Assembly: GCA_938015425.1 (NCBI GenBank)
Contig: CALLPQ010000172.1
Span: 1-32,279 of the forward strand
Length of the DNA stretch: 32,279 nucleotides
Reading direction: 5' to 3'
Source: an uncultured Parvularculaceae bacterium
Lineage (GTDB): Bacteria; Pseudomonadota; Alphaproteobacteria; Caulobacterales; Parvularculaceae
Shown: piece after piece, positions 25,376-32,279 of the stretch
Layout of the letters: the number at the start of each line of letters is the position of its first letter
Position numbering within the stretch: position 1 is the stretch's first letter
The notes under the pieces: model-generated
The model's database searches: none
Told to the model about the DNA's origin: nothing
Seen by the model: the letters and a program-made list of their open reading frames with translations, nothing else
Translations under genes and position numbers: made by a program

Positions 25376-26242
25376 ATGAGTGGATTTGGTGTGATGACGG
25401 GGAAGAGTGCAGAAATTCTAAATATGGAAGCCGCTCGTGCAAAGCGACAGGATTTTGCTGCGAATACAGGGTTTGATACTGCTGGAGCCTATTTAAAAGG
25501 GGAGCGTGAGGCCCTTGGCTTGTCCCTAGAAGATGTTTCAAAGAAAACCCATATTAAAACAAACCACCTAAACGGTATCGAGACCGGCGACCTTTCATTG
25601 TTGCCAGCGCGTGCTTATGTCAGTGGTTTCGTAAAGACCTATGCGGAGCATCTTGGTCTTGATGCTTCCCCGATTGTGACCCGCTTTAAAGAAGATGTTG
25701 GTCTGATCACGACAGTAGAGGTCGAGGCAAGCTCTTTTGATGTTAGTGACACAGTAGATGAGCTTGAACCACGAGAAATGTCTTTGTGGGCTGTGATTGC
25801 TATTCTTGGGTTTATGTTTTGGTGCGGCTGGAAAATTGCCATACCGCAAGATGCGACTTCACCTGCGGATCAGCTAGAAGGGTTTCCAAAACCTTCTCTT
25901 GCCACTGTTGCGCCGGCCATCATCGATATCGATCAACAAGCAATCGAGGTTTTACAATCTGACGCTGATTTATTGGCGCGGCTCGTTGAAAAGGTAACGC
26001 CGATTTATCCCCGCTTATGTGAAGGACGTGCGGCGCCAAATGAAAATGTAGAAATCAGTTTTAATATTACGGCTGATGGGCGTGTGGCGGGTACACGTGT
26101 TTTATCTTCCACAAATGCCTGTTTCGAGCGCTCTGCGCTTAATGCTATTAAACGCTGGCGGTTTTCACCTCGCATGGTCGAAGGGGTTGCCCAACCTTCT
26201 TATGATCAAGTCTATAGGATGGGTTTTAAAAAACCTGCCTAA
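25376..26242 (+). CDS. RodZ-like HTH protein with C-terminal TonB domain
   Basis: This 288-residue protein has three parts. Residues 38-107 are a RodZ-type HTH (YLKGEREALGLSLEDVSKKT; ARAYVSGFVKTYAEHLGLD). Residues 136-155 are one membrane helix (LWAVIAILGFMFWCGW). Residues 205-288 match a TonB C-terminal domain (ITADGRVAGTRVLSS, then ALNAIKRWRFSPRM). RodZ links MreB to the wall machinery with its HTH inside the cell; the usual periplasmic domain is a different beta domain (DUF4115). TonB usually has a short inner tail, an SxxxH motif in its helix and a long Pro-rich linker. None of these is visible here: the linker is only about 48 residues. So neither ordinary role is safe. It is separated from ptsP by 347 bp and converges with the molybdenum hydroxylase genes. 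Confidence 0.85.
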   Translation: MSGFGVMTGKSAEILNMEAARAKRQDFAANTGFDTAGAYLKGEREALGLSLEDVSKKTHIKTNHLNGIETGDLSLLPARAYVSGFVKTYAEHLGLDASPIVTRFKEDVGLITTVEVEASSFDVSDTVDELEPREMSLWAVIAILGFMFWCGWKIAIPQDATSPADQLEGFPKPSLATVAPAIIDIDQQAIEVLQSDADLLARLVEKVTPIYPRLCEGRAAPNENVEISFNITADGRVAGTRVLSSTNACFERSALNAIKRWRFSPRMVEGVAQPSYDQVYRMGFKKPA

Positions 26243-26335
26243 TGGTTTCCAATAAATGCTGCCTTGTTGAACCGTTTTCACGATTGTGTTTAATGGGTAT
26301 GAATTTATTTCCGTATATTGACCATTATTTCATGA

Positions 26336-28582
26336 TTAAATAAATGTTATGCTTTTGTTCATGGGCAGGGCGCGAATACGCTCTCCGGTTAAGGCAAAAA
26401 TTGCGTTGCCGAGTGCGGGGGCAATGGGGGGAAGGCCGGGTTCACCAATACCATGAATGTGCGGATTATTTTCTAAAATAGCCACCTCCATTGCAGGAAC
26501 TTGATAAAGTCGCATGGCGTCATAATCATGAAAATTGGATTGCTCCACTTGTCCGTCTGCAATCGTTATCTCCCCCATAATGGCGGCTGATAGGCCGTAA
26601 ATGATGGCTGATTTCACTTGTGCTCTAATGTTGGCCGGATCCAAGGCCGTCCCCACATCTACTGCGGCAAAGATTTTTGCGAGCTTAAGACCATCGGGAG
26701 TTTGTTCAATTTCGATCACTTGGGCAACGGGTACGCCGAAAGATAAACAAAAGGCCATGCCGCGAGCTTGCCCCGCCGGTAGGGGTTTGTCCCAGTTAGA
26801 TAGTTTAGAAACGGTTTCAACAACTTTATAACTTGGTTCATGATTAATCATGGCTAATCGCATGGCGATTGGGTCCATCCCGCCAGCAGTGGCGATTTCA
26901 TCTAACATGGTTTCCTGAAAGAAAGCATTTTGTGATGCGCCCACCGATCGCCAAGACCCAACGGGCAACATGATCGGCGCTTTATACGCGGTGACGCGAT
27001 AATTGGGTATAGCATAAGGTTGATCCCATGCGGATTGAGCGATGGTTGAATCAGGCCCAGGTATTGATATTCCGATCCGTCCCATTTGCGAATCCACCAC
27101 CGAGCTTGCGCTCACCTGCAAATCAATTGCGCTTATTTTACCGTCCTTTGTGACCGCTTTAAACTTGGCCATAGCCGCCGGACGATAGACATCATGACGC
27201 ATATCTTCTTCGCGGGACCAGACCAGCTTAACGGGGGTGCCTTCCATTATTTTTGCGATCTTTATGGCTTGTATAACGAAGTCCATTTCAGCGCGCCGGC
27301 CAAATCCGCCCCCCATATAGGTTGTGTGCACCGTAATGTTTTTTTCTTTCAGTTTTGTAATCGCCTCGGCTTCTTTTACGACTTGGGTCGGTAATTGCGT
27401 TCCCACCCATATATCAAGCTTGCCATCACGCAAATGGGCAACAGCGTTCATAGGCTCCATAGTGGCGTGGGCTAAATAGGGAACTTTGTAAGTCCCTTCC
27501 AGTAAGGTATTTTCACCAGAACGGGTTTCTTCAAAAATTTTCGTAACATTGCCCTCATTTTTAAATTGACTATCTTTAAAATCTGCAGCGAAAGAATTGA
27601 GTATTGATTTTTCTATTTCCTCTGACGAGGTATGATAGGCAGCGGGTTCCCAATCGCAATCGACCTCGTTCGCGGCGCGAAAGGCATTCCAGCTATTATT
27701 GGCGATGACGGCAATACCATTATCAAGGGCGACAATTTTTTGCACCCCTGCCATGGTGCGGGCATGATCGGCATTGAAGGATTTCATTCCTGCATCGATG
27801 TGTGGGTTCATTTTAACGGTGGCATATACCATATCCGGTAAACGCACATCCATTGAATAGAGTGCGGTACCCGTCGATTTTCCGACGATGTCATGGCGGC
27901 GTTGTGATTTCCCCAATATCTTCCAAGCGGATTTTGGTTTTAACGCCGGATTGCGTGGTAGTTTAATGGACCGCGCAAGCGGCGCTAATTCTTGATAGCT
28001 CAGGGTGCGCCCGTCCGGCGCAATGACATGCCCATTTGCAGTTTTTAATGTGGATGGCTTTTCATTCCATTCTTTTGCGGCTGCTTTGATCAGGGCAATG
28101 CGCGCGGCGGCGCCGGCTTTACGCATTTTTGTATAGGCATCGGGGATTGAGGTTGATCCTCCGGTAACTTGCATGCCTAAAAATTTTGCCGGTATATCCA
28201 TAAAAGCGCGTTGGCGTTCCGCGCCTTTGCTGACATCTGTTGATGGTTTTGAGATACCTTCTTTTAAAATGGCAGCGTTATAGTAGGCTTTTGACGCGGG
28301 GCCGTGAATAATGTTGACATCTTTTAGGGCCACATCAAGTTCTTCGGCCACCAAAGCCGCAAGTGTGGTGTGGACCCCCTGTCCCATTTCAGCGCGGGGC
28401 GCGATGATTGTAATCCCTGATTGATCAATAAGAACGTAAGGGGTTAGGCTGGTTTGATCGGGGTTCAAGCTTTTTTGAAGGGGATTAGGATGAGGGTTTT
28501 TATATGACCAATATCCAAAGGCAACGCCGCCGGCAATGGCGGTTGATCCAATTAAAAAAGAACGCCGTAAAATTTTTCCCAT
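26336..28582 (-). CDS. Molybdopterin-binding subunit of a xanthine dehydrogenase-family hydroxylase (isoquinoline 1-oxidoreductase beta type)
   Basis: This 748-residue protein starts with a twin-arginine-like leader ([20 protein letters not shown]), so the complex is probably exported folded or anchored in the membrane. Two aldehyde-oxidoreductase molybdopterin-binding halves follow, with [10 protein letters not shown]-like ([16 protein letters not shown]), [11 protein letters not shown] and the C-terminal [15 protein letters not shown], whose glutamate is the usual catalytic base. The pair hydroxylates N-heteroaromatics or oxidises aldehydes with water as oxygen donor; the actual substrate is unknown. 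Start and upstream stop overlap by one base (TAATG), so it is coupled to the iron-sulfur subunit. No cytochrome c subunit or MocA/XdhC-type maturation factor is in view. Confidence 0.93.
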   Translation of the reverse strand: MGKILRRSFLIGSTAIAGGVAFGYWSYKNPHPNPLQKSLNPDQTSLTPYVLIDQSGITIIAPRAEMGQGVHTTLAALVAEELDVALKDVNIIHGPASKAYYNAAILKEGISKPSTDVSKGAERQRAFMDIPAKFLGMQVTGGSTSIPDAYTKMRKAGAAARIALIKAAAKEWNEKPSTLKTANGHVIAPDGRTLSYQELAPLARSIKLPRNPALKPKSAWKILGKSQRRHDIVGKSTGTALYSMDVRLPDMVYATVKMNPHIDAGMKSFNADHARTMAGVQKIVALDNGIAVIANNSWNAFRAANEVDCDWEPAAYHTSSEEIEKSILNSFAADFKDSQFKNEGNVTKIFEETRSGENTLLEGTYKVPYLAHATMEPMNAVAHLRDGKLDIWVGTQLPTQVVKEAEAITKLKEKNITVHTTYMGGGFGRRAEMDFVIQAIKIAKIMEGTPVKLVWSREEDMRHDVYRPAAMAKFKAVTKDGKISAIDLQVSASSVVDSQMGRIGISIPGPDSTIAQSAWDQPYAIPNYRVTAYKAPIMLPVGSWRSVGASQNAFFQETMLDEIATAGGMDPIAMRLAMINHEPSYKVVETVSKLSNWDKPLPAGQARGMAFCLSFGVPVAQVIEIEQTPDGLKLAKIFAAVDVGTALDPANIRAQVKSAIIYGLSAAIMGEITIADGQVEQSNFHDYDAMRLYQVPAMEVAILENNPHIHGIGEPGLPPIAPALGNAIFALTGERIRALPMNKSITFI

Positions 28583-29040
28583 TATGCGTCCTTCAGTTTT
28601 GATGCAGCATCATGAATGGCTGCACGGATGCGTGGATAAGTGCCGCAGCGACATAAATTGCCTGACATGGCCTCATCAATATCTTTATCCGTAGGGGTAT
28701 CAATTGTTGATAATAAAGCGGCGGCGCTCATGACCTGGCCTGATTGACAGTAGCCACATTGTGCCACTTGATGATCTATCCATGTTTGTTGAATAATGTT
28801 TAAGGCTTCGGGTGTGCCTAACCCTTCGATGGTGGTGATTTCCCCCTCTACTTGATCAAGGGGAAGAGAACATGAGCGCACGGGTTGACCATCCACATGA
28901 ACGGTGCATGCGCCGCACATGGCTATACCGCATCCATATTTCGTACCCGTAAGGCCGATTTCGTCTCTCAATACCCATAATAAGGGTGTTTCAGGCTCTG
29001 CCGAGATCTTATAGTTTTTGCCATTGATTGTTAACTTCAT
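28582..29040 (-). CDS. (2Fe-2S) subunit of molybdenum hydroxylase (isoquinoline 1-oxidoreductase alpha type)
   Basis: This 152-residue protein has two [2Fe-2S] clusters. The N-terminal plant-ferredoxin type is in [17 protein letters not shown] with a later Cys in VRSC. The C-terminal helical domain has [11 protein letters not shown] and GNLCRCGTY. It carries electrons from the molybdenum cofactor of the downstream subunit to an external acceptor. AAGG six bases before the ATG supports the start. It is the first gene of the two-gene operon and carries no Tat leader of its own, consistent with co-export with the large subunit. Confidence 0.95.
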   Translation of the reverse strand: MKLTINGKNYKISAEPETPLLWVLRDEIGLTGTKYGCGIAMCGACTVHVDGQPVRSCSLPLDQVEGEITTIEGLGTPEALNIIQQTWIDHQVAQCGYCQSGQVMSAAALLSTIDTPTDKDIDEAMSGNLCRCGTYPRIRAAIHDAASKLKDA

Positions 29041-29141
29041 GGACCACCTTAAGCATGAATAGATTAAGAGTTTTAGTAGGGTATTAGGGTATGCCGCTTG
29101 CGGAAAAGGTCAAGACTATGACACATATAATGTGGTTTATA

Positions 29142-29189
29142 GGTATAATGATTTAAGACCATAAAGAGTTATGATCATAAGGGTTTATG
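29142..29189. repeat. Three-unit 16-bp degenerate tandem repeat
   Basis: The units are GGTATAATGATTTAAG, ACCATAAAGAGTTATG and ATCATAAGGGTTTATG. Units 2 and 3 match at 12 of 16 positions, units 1 and 2 at 10. They lie between the divergent molybdenum hydroxylase operon and the CoA-transferase fragment; the last unit supplies the ATG the ORF track uses as start. Confidence 0.75.
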
Positions 29190-29231
29190 CCTTATCGGGT
29201 TTTTGGGTGGAGCCATGGGAAAGTAAAATTT

Positions 29232-29516
29232 ATGACGCAAATGGGCAAAGATAATAGAACGAAACATCAGGATCAAAACCAACCCCCCTCTAAAGGGTCA
29301 GGCCAAAACCTAAACGGGCCATTGACAGGCGTTAGGGTGTTAGATTTAAGCCGTATTTTGGCGGGCCCGTTTGCGAGCCAGCAATTAGGAGATTTAGGCG
29401 CCGAGATATTAAAGATCAAGCGCCCTGTTGATGGAGATGATACGAGAAAATGGGGGTCGCCTTTTGCGTCAATATTCGCCAAAAGGGACAGACATTGCCG
29501 TTCACTCGCAGACTAG
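29232..29516 (+). pseudogene. Truncated CaiB/BaiF-type family III CoA-transferase (N-terminal fragment)
   Basis: The fragment reads LTGVRVLDLSRILAGPFASQQLGDLGAEILKI, then DGDDTRKWGSPF, the characteristic N-terminus of formyl-CoA/crotonobetainyl-CoA transferases. Similarity then stops and about 16 unrelated residues lead to a TAG, so about 95 codons of an enzyme normally near 400 residues remain. The catalytic aspartate, which lies around residue 170 in such enzymes, is missing. The fragment should be inactive. Start is uncertain: an ATG at 29187 (in the repeat) or at 29232; I use the latter, since the family-like sequence begins further on. The break falls near 29465 and coincides with the change to AT-rich accessory sequence. 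Confidence 0.85.
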
Positions 29517-29602
29517 GTGTTTAGTACCGGGAAGTGATGGTTTGGATTATTGATAAATAATTGCGGCGATACCTATAGGTATACGGAGTTAGATCGAAAA
29601 GA

Positions 29603-29610
29603 GGAGGAGG
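29603..29610 (+). promoter_or_regulatory. Very strong Shine-Dalgarno before the nuclease-like gene
   Basis: The purine run GAGGAGGAGG ends two bases before the ATG at 29613. It supports MATKED as the start over the TTG at 29550 in the track, and it is stronger than the sites of most other genes in the window. Confidence 0.75.
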
Positions 29611-29612
29611 CT

Positions 29613-30209
29613 ATGGCTACAAAAGAAGATATTTTAGAGCAAATCACTGAGGAGTATTTAATTCATAAAGGATATTTCGTTCAGCATAATGTAAAATTTC
29701 TACCTGATCCTAATCATAAAGATTATCGAAAAAAAGAAGATAGTAATCACTCTGATATTGATGTTCTTGGTTATCACCCGAGAAAACCTGGCGTTGATAA
29801 AGTTGTCGCTGTAAGTTGTAAAAGCTGGCAAGGTGGATTTAAACCAGACACGTGGCTTAAAAATATTCAGGAAAACAAAAAAAGTAGTGGGCGGCCTGCA
29901 TGGAAAGCTTTTCGAGAACTGACTAGCCCGAAATGGTCAGAGGCGTTTTGTGATGTGATTTATGAAATGACTGGAAGTCGTCAGTTTACTTATGTTGTTG
30001 CGGTCTCTCATTGTAAAGGTGATAAGGCGCTTTGGGAGAGGGAGGTCAAATTCCAAGAGGCCTTAAATGGTAACTCAATTAAGGTTTTGACATTTGGTGA
30101 GATGGTTGATTTTATTGAAGAGGGGTTAAGTACAACATTGGCGGCTACGGAGGTTGGGAGGCTTTTACAAATGTTTAAAGCTGCTAATTTGGATGTGAAG
30201 TGTCGATGA
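29613..30209 (+). CDS. Putative PD-(D/E)XK-like nuclease (orphan restriction endonuclease fold candidate)
   Basis: I do not recognise the exact family of this 198-residue protein. The layout suggests a PD-(D/E)XK fold: an N-terminal helix with Glu13-Glu14 (ITEEYLIHKGYFV), an acidic strand SDIDVLGYHP (Asp48, Asp50) and the strand VVAVSCKSWQGGF with Lys70. In the classic site a Glu or Gln sits two before the Lys; here it is Ser68, seen in some divergent lineages but able to weaken catalysis. A second half (TYVVAVSHCKG, VKVLTFGEMVDFIEEGL-like) may complete the fold. No methyltransferase or specificity subunit is visible, so it is an orphan. Base use is more AT-rich than the core genes upstream. 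Confidence 0.6.
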   Translation: MATKEDILEQITEEYLIHKGYFVQHNVKFLPDPNHKDYRKKEDSNHSDIDVLGYHPRKPGVDKVVAVSCKSWQGGFKPDTWLKNIQENKKSSGRPAWKAFRELTSPKWSEAFCDVIYEMTGSRQFTYVVAVSHCKGDKALWEREVKFQEALNGNSIKVLTFGEMVDFIEEGLSTTLAATEVGRLLQMFKAANLDVKCR

Positions 30210-30226
30210 TAAGTTTATACTGTTAA

Positions 30227-30242
30227 ATTAATCATGATTAAT
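30227..30242. promoter_or_regulatory. Perfect 16-bp palindrome after the nuclease-like gene
   Basis: ATTAATCATGATTAAT is fully self-complementary and starts 18 bp after the stop codon. It has no T-run, so it is more likely a protein-binding site than a terminator, or chance in AT-rich DNA. Confidence 0.4.
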
Positions 30243-30606
30243 CAGTGTTTGTATTCGAACCCACACAATAAATTAAATTAGGGGTATGCGAAAAATTGAA
30301 TTTTATATTCCTCATTATCAGCATCCTTTAATGTCAGTTGCATACTGTTGCGTCTGTTTCAATATCCGTTTCATTTTGTTTCAGAAGTTGTGACTGAAAA
30401 AATTAAGGGTACACAGAATAAAATAGTAGAAAAATAAGTTGAAATAGTTATCAACAATTTCCCTTTTAAAATAATCAAACGTAATTATGATTTTTTGGTT
30501 GACTTGAATTATTTTAGATGCTTTATCCGGTGTCCCGCCATTTAATTACACAACTTCATCAGTTTTGCTCTGAAGTTTCCGGCACTTCCAAATTTATTAT
30601 AACTGT

Positions 30607-30623
30607 TATCACCGCTGGTGATA
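30607..30623. promoter_or_regulatory. Operator-like 17-bp palindrome upstream of the SGNH gene
   Basis: TATCACCGCTGGTGATA has 7-bp perfect arms around GCT. It lies between a TATAAC -10-like hexamer and the AAGGA ribosome binding site of the gene at 30643. It closely resembles the consensus half-sites of lambda-type CI operators (TATCACCG). It could also act as a small RNA hairpin in the leader. Confidence 0.45.
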
Positions 30624-30642
30624 GAGCTTAAGGATACTTATC

Positions 30643-31257
30643 ATGTCCAGATTATTATTACTCGGTGATTCAATCATCGATAATGGAAAATATGTTAATC
30701 TCGGTGAACCTGACGTAAGCGAACAATTACAAGCACTAAAGCCATCTATTAAAGTGGTGAGAAGGGCGATTGATGGTGCTATTACACAAGAGGTGTTGGA
30801 TGTGCAAACTAGCAACATCGACGAAACTGACGCCATTGTGGTTAGTTCGGGAGGAAATGATGCACTTTCGAATGTGGAAATTCTTGATAGTGTTTTTGAT
30901 ACAAAATCTAGGGATGTATTGGTGAAGCTATGGAACATTCGAAAGGAGTTTCAACTATGCCATGAGAACCTATTGAAAAAGCTCATCAAGTATTCCCCTC
31001 GAGTTTTGGTTTGCACAATCTATGACCCTGCATTTTTTTCCACAGGTATGGATATTGAAGATCAATACGCGGGTGAAGCGAGTTTGAGTACATTTAATGA
31101 TGTAATTCAAATGAATGCGCGAAAGTTTAGTTGTGATATATTGGAACTTCGGGAAATTTTTACTCAAGATGATGATTTCGCGAACCCAATTGAACCTTCA
31201 GCAAAAGGAGGGAGTAAATTAGCTGCCGCAATCTCAAATTGGTATACAGAGTGTTAA
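30643..31257 (+). CDS. SGNH/GDSL-type hydrolase-like protein
   Basis: This 204-residue protein has block I LLLGDSIIDNG (Ser10), a block II glycine in RRAIDGA (Gly45) and block III SSGGNDAL (Asn72), so the SGNH fold is well supported. Block V normally has Asp-x-x-His; here the equivalent stretch reads FANPIEPSAKGG, with Asn181 and Glu184 where Asp and His would be expected. The IEPS-x-x-GG arrangement may be the norm in a small subfamily, but as it stands the triad is not standard. No signal peptide is present, so it is likely cytoplasmic. AAGGA lies eight bases before the ATG. Substrate is unknown; the fold covers esterases, lipases and acetylhydrolases. Confidence 0.8.
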   Translation: MSRLLLLGDSIIDNGKYVNLGEPDVSEQLQALKPSIKVVRRAIDGAITQEVLDVQTSNIDETDAIVVSSGGNDALSNVEILDSVFDTKSRDVLVKLWNIRKEFQLCHENLLKKLIKYSPRVLVCTIYDPAFFSTGMDIEDQYAGEASLSTFNDVIQMNARKFSCDILELREIFTQDDDFANPIEPSAKGGSKLAAAISNWYTEC

Positions 31258-31438
31258 AAAAGCATACTGCTTATCTGGCCAAGCCTTTGGAAGGTAACTA
31301 ATCCTAAGCAAGCATTGCAGCCAATTCTGATTTTTTCTTGCTCGATAAGGGCTTATTGGGTAGCTTTGAATCGTGGGCGGATGTGTCCTCTGTAATGATT
31401 TTCACTATGCGGATGCTAGACAGGGAACTCAACAGAGT

Positions 31439-31912
31439 ATGAAGTTATTGAACGTGCTATACCGTCCGTTATTGTCGATTTTGCTACTTGTTATGGCTGG
31501 TGGCATTGCCTCGTATGCAGCATTGTCCGAGCCTTCCTCTGAAGCCCAATTCAATCATGTCGTATGTACCGCGATATACGCGTTGGTTGCGACTCCAATT
31601 GAGACTATAGATTTCATTGTCTATTGGGGCACAAGTTGGCTTTTTAATTCTTGGTATTTGACTTTTTTAATTGCCTTCTTGTCACTGGGTTTTTTAGCAC
31701 AAAAGCCTCTTATACGTATAGCCGGAACTGTAGCTGTTATATTATTTGGTCTGGCAATACTCCAGTTTGCGCTTGGGAATGCATTCTATGGAGCTTCTAC
31801 CAAAAAAATTGCTTTTCTGGAAATCATTGCAATTATGATGTTTGCACTGACATTTACTGGGGTTTATGCTTTTGCAATTACACGCTTTAGCCCGAAGTCA
31901 AAATCGGGATAG
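31439..31912 (+). CDS. Unrecognised small membrane protein, four predicted helices
   Basis: From the ATG at 31439 this is a 157-residue protein; the track's GTG at 31373 adds 22 residues of non-hydrophobic sequence that look untranslated. Hydrophobic segments are at about residues 9-30 (LLSILLLVMAGGIASYAAL), 65-85 (WYLTFLIAFLSLGFLA), 90-112 and 122-145. I recognise no family and see no conserved charged residues inside the helices. It follows the SGNH gene by about 180 bp on the same strand in the AT-rich segment. The ribosome binding site is weak. It is probably a real gene because of its length and clear membrane pattern, but nothing about function can be stated. Confidence 0.55.
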   Translation: MKLLNVLYRPLLSILLLVMAGGIASYAALSEPSSEAQFNHVVCTAIYALVATPIETIDFIVYWGTSWLFNSWYLTFLIAFLSLGFLAQKPLIRIAGTVAVILFGLAILQFALGNAFYGASTKKIAFLEIIAIMMFALTFTGVYAFAITRFSPKSKSG

Positions 31913-32024
31913 CTTGCTGAGCGTTGCGTCGATTTTTTGAGGTCGCCTTCCCTACCAGACGTTTGTCAAAGCACGGCATTGTTTAGCTGATATCTGCTTT
32001 AATCTAGGGTTACAAGCGCCACCC

Positions 32025-32279
32025 TTATTCCACAACTTCAGAGGGGTTTGCGTTTGGTGGGTTTGATTTTAAGGTCTTGTTTGAGGAAGTTTTATTGACT
32101 GGCTTTGCTATCCTCTTTGATGGTGCAGCGCCATTGCTTTTATTTTTTGTTATCGGTTTTTTCCTTTTAACGGAGGGTTTTTTTTTTGCCTTTGGATTTA
32201 TTTTTGACAAAACGGCGCTGGTTGGGTCTTCAGTTGCGGCCCGACTTTTAGGTGTAATACCATTGTCTGGAGATTGCGG
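32025..32279 (-). CDS. C-terminal end of a lysine-rich basic protein, running off the window edge
   Basis: The track starts this ORF at a TTG at 32210, but the frame stays open for 23 more codons to the window edge (ending PQSPDNGITPKSRAATED before it), so this is the last 84 codons of a longer gene. The visible part is strongly basic and disordered: KINPKAKKKPSVKRKKPITKNK, then Ser/Asn/Pro-rich sequence to NPSEVVE. Such Lys/Ala/Pro tails occur on DNA-binding proteins (H1-like, Ku, topoisomerase) and on some nucleases, which I cannot tell apart here. It faces the membrane-protein gene convergently. Confidence 0.55.
   Translation of the reverse strand, partial: PQSPDNGITPKSRAATEDPTSAVLSKINPKAKKKPSVKRKKPITKNKSNGAAPSKRIAKPVNKTSSNKTLKSNPPNANPSEVVE

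Larger units (their letters stand above)
30210..30642. other. 433-bp AT-rich intergenic region in the accessory segment
   Basis: No ORF is supported. It begins with a perfect 16-bp palindrome (30227-30242), has three GTTTCA-like words within 30 bp near 30348-30384, and ends with a -10-like TATAAC (30598-30603) and an operator-like palindrome (30607-30623) before the SGNH gene. Confidence 0.55.

Noticed and set aside
29465-29550. tRNA or tmRNA 3' end as an attachment site for the island
   Set aside because: No T-arm GGTTCRA pattern or CCA-adjacent stem could be found; the sequence does not fold as a tRNA end.
29550-31912. A complete novel defence system (nuclease + SGNH + membrane protein)
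   Set aside because: The genes are spaced by 180-430 bp, each with its own apparent leader, and no helicase, methylase or sensor gene is present; co-occurrence data would be needed.

Overview
The window looks like chromosomal DNA of an alphaproteobacterium of moderate GC content (mid-40s percent by eye). This rests on three things. The block ubiG / lysC / ptsP, with ubiG divergent from lysC, is an arrangement I associate with that class. There is a very large PodJ-type polar scaffold with C-terminal Sel1 repeats, and a TIGR02186-type gene translationally coupled to a TauE/SafE permease. I cannot assign a genus; a Kordiimonadales, Emcibacterales or Rhodospirillales relative is a guess.

Layout. 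97-5782 (+): an HD-domain metalloprotein with PhnZ/TmpB-like metal ligands overlapping a spinster-type MFS transporter, then an M28 metallopeptidase with a multi-pass membrane half, then an SDR oxidoreductase. 5798-6757 (-): a membrane-anchored LysM protein. 7050-9598 (+): a LOG-family nucleotide hydrolase, a small ribbon-helix-helix protein and a secreted class C beta-lactamase-fold serine hydrolase. 9618-11331 (-): hydroxymethylglutaryl-CoA lyase and an enoyl-CoA hydratase, two steps consistent with leucine/isovalerate breakdown. 11408-17049 (-): a DUF3429 membrane protein, the TIGR02186 plus TauE/SafE pair, and the PodJ-like scaffold. 17725-19512 (+): a long acyl-CoA dehydrogenase of the DmdC type, ending at a perfect bidirectional terminator that also closes a solitary Flp pilin gene. 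20125-26242: ubiG (-), lysC, ptsP and a RodZ/TonB hybrid protein (+). 26336-29040 (-): a two-subunit molybdenum hydroxylase of the isoquinoline 1-oxidoreductase type.

From about 29.46 kb the character changes. A CaiB-type CoA-transferase gene is cut off after about 95 codons. What follows is more AT-rich and looks accessory: an orphan PD-(D/E)XK-like nuclease candidate, an SGNH-type hydrolase with an altered last block, a small unknown membrane protein, and the C-terminus of a lysine-rich protein running off the window edge. I read this as the edge of a genomic island or a rearrangement junction. No integrase, transposase, tRNA, rRNA or CRISPR array is visible.

The most unusual feature is scattered rather than a single system. 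At many independent loci the gaps between genes, and a few poorly constrained coding stretches, consist of short degenerate tandem repeats. In gaps the period is often exactly 16 bp (6790, 7956, 17185, 20942, 29142), with one array of about 18 bp (12045) and one of 13 bp (2117). In coding stretches the period is a multiple of three (15 bp at 1371, 18 bp at 8087). The unit sequences differ from locus to locus, so this looks like a process that repeatedly duplicates about 16 bp locally, not a dispersed repeat family. The second point of interest is the fusion of a RodZ-like cytoplasmic HTH to a periplasmic TonB C-terminal domain through one membrane helix. I found no convincing complete, undescribed multi-gene system.
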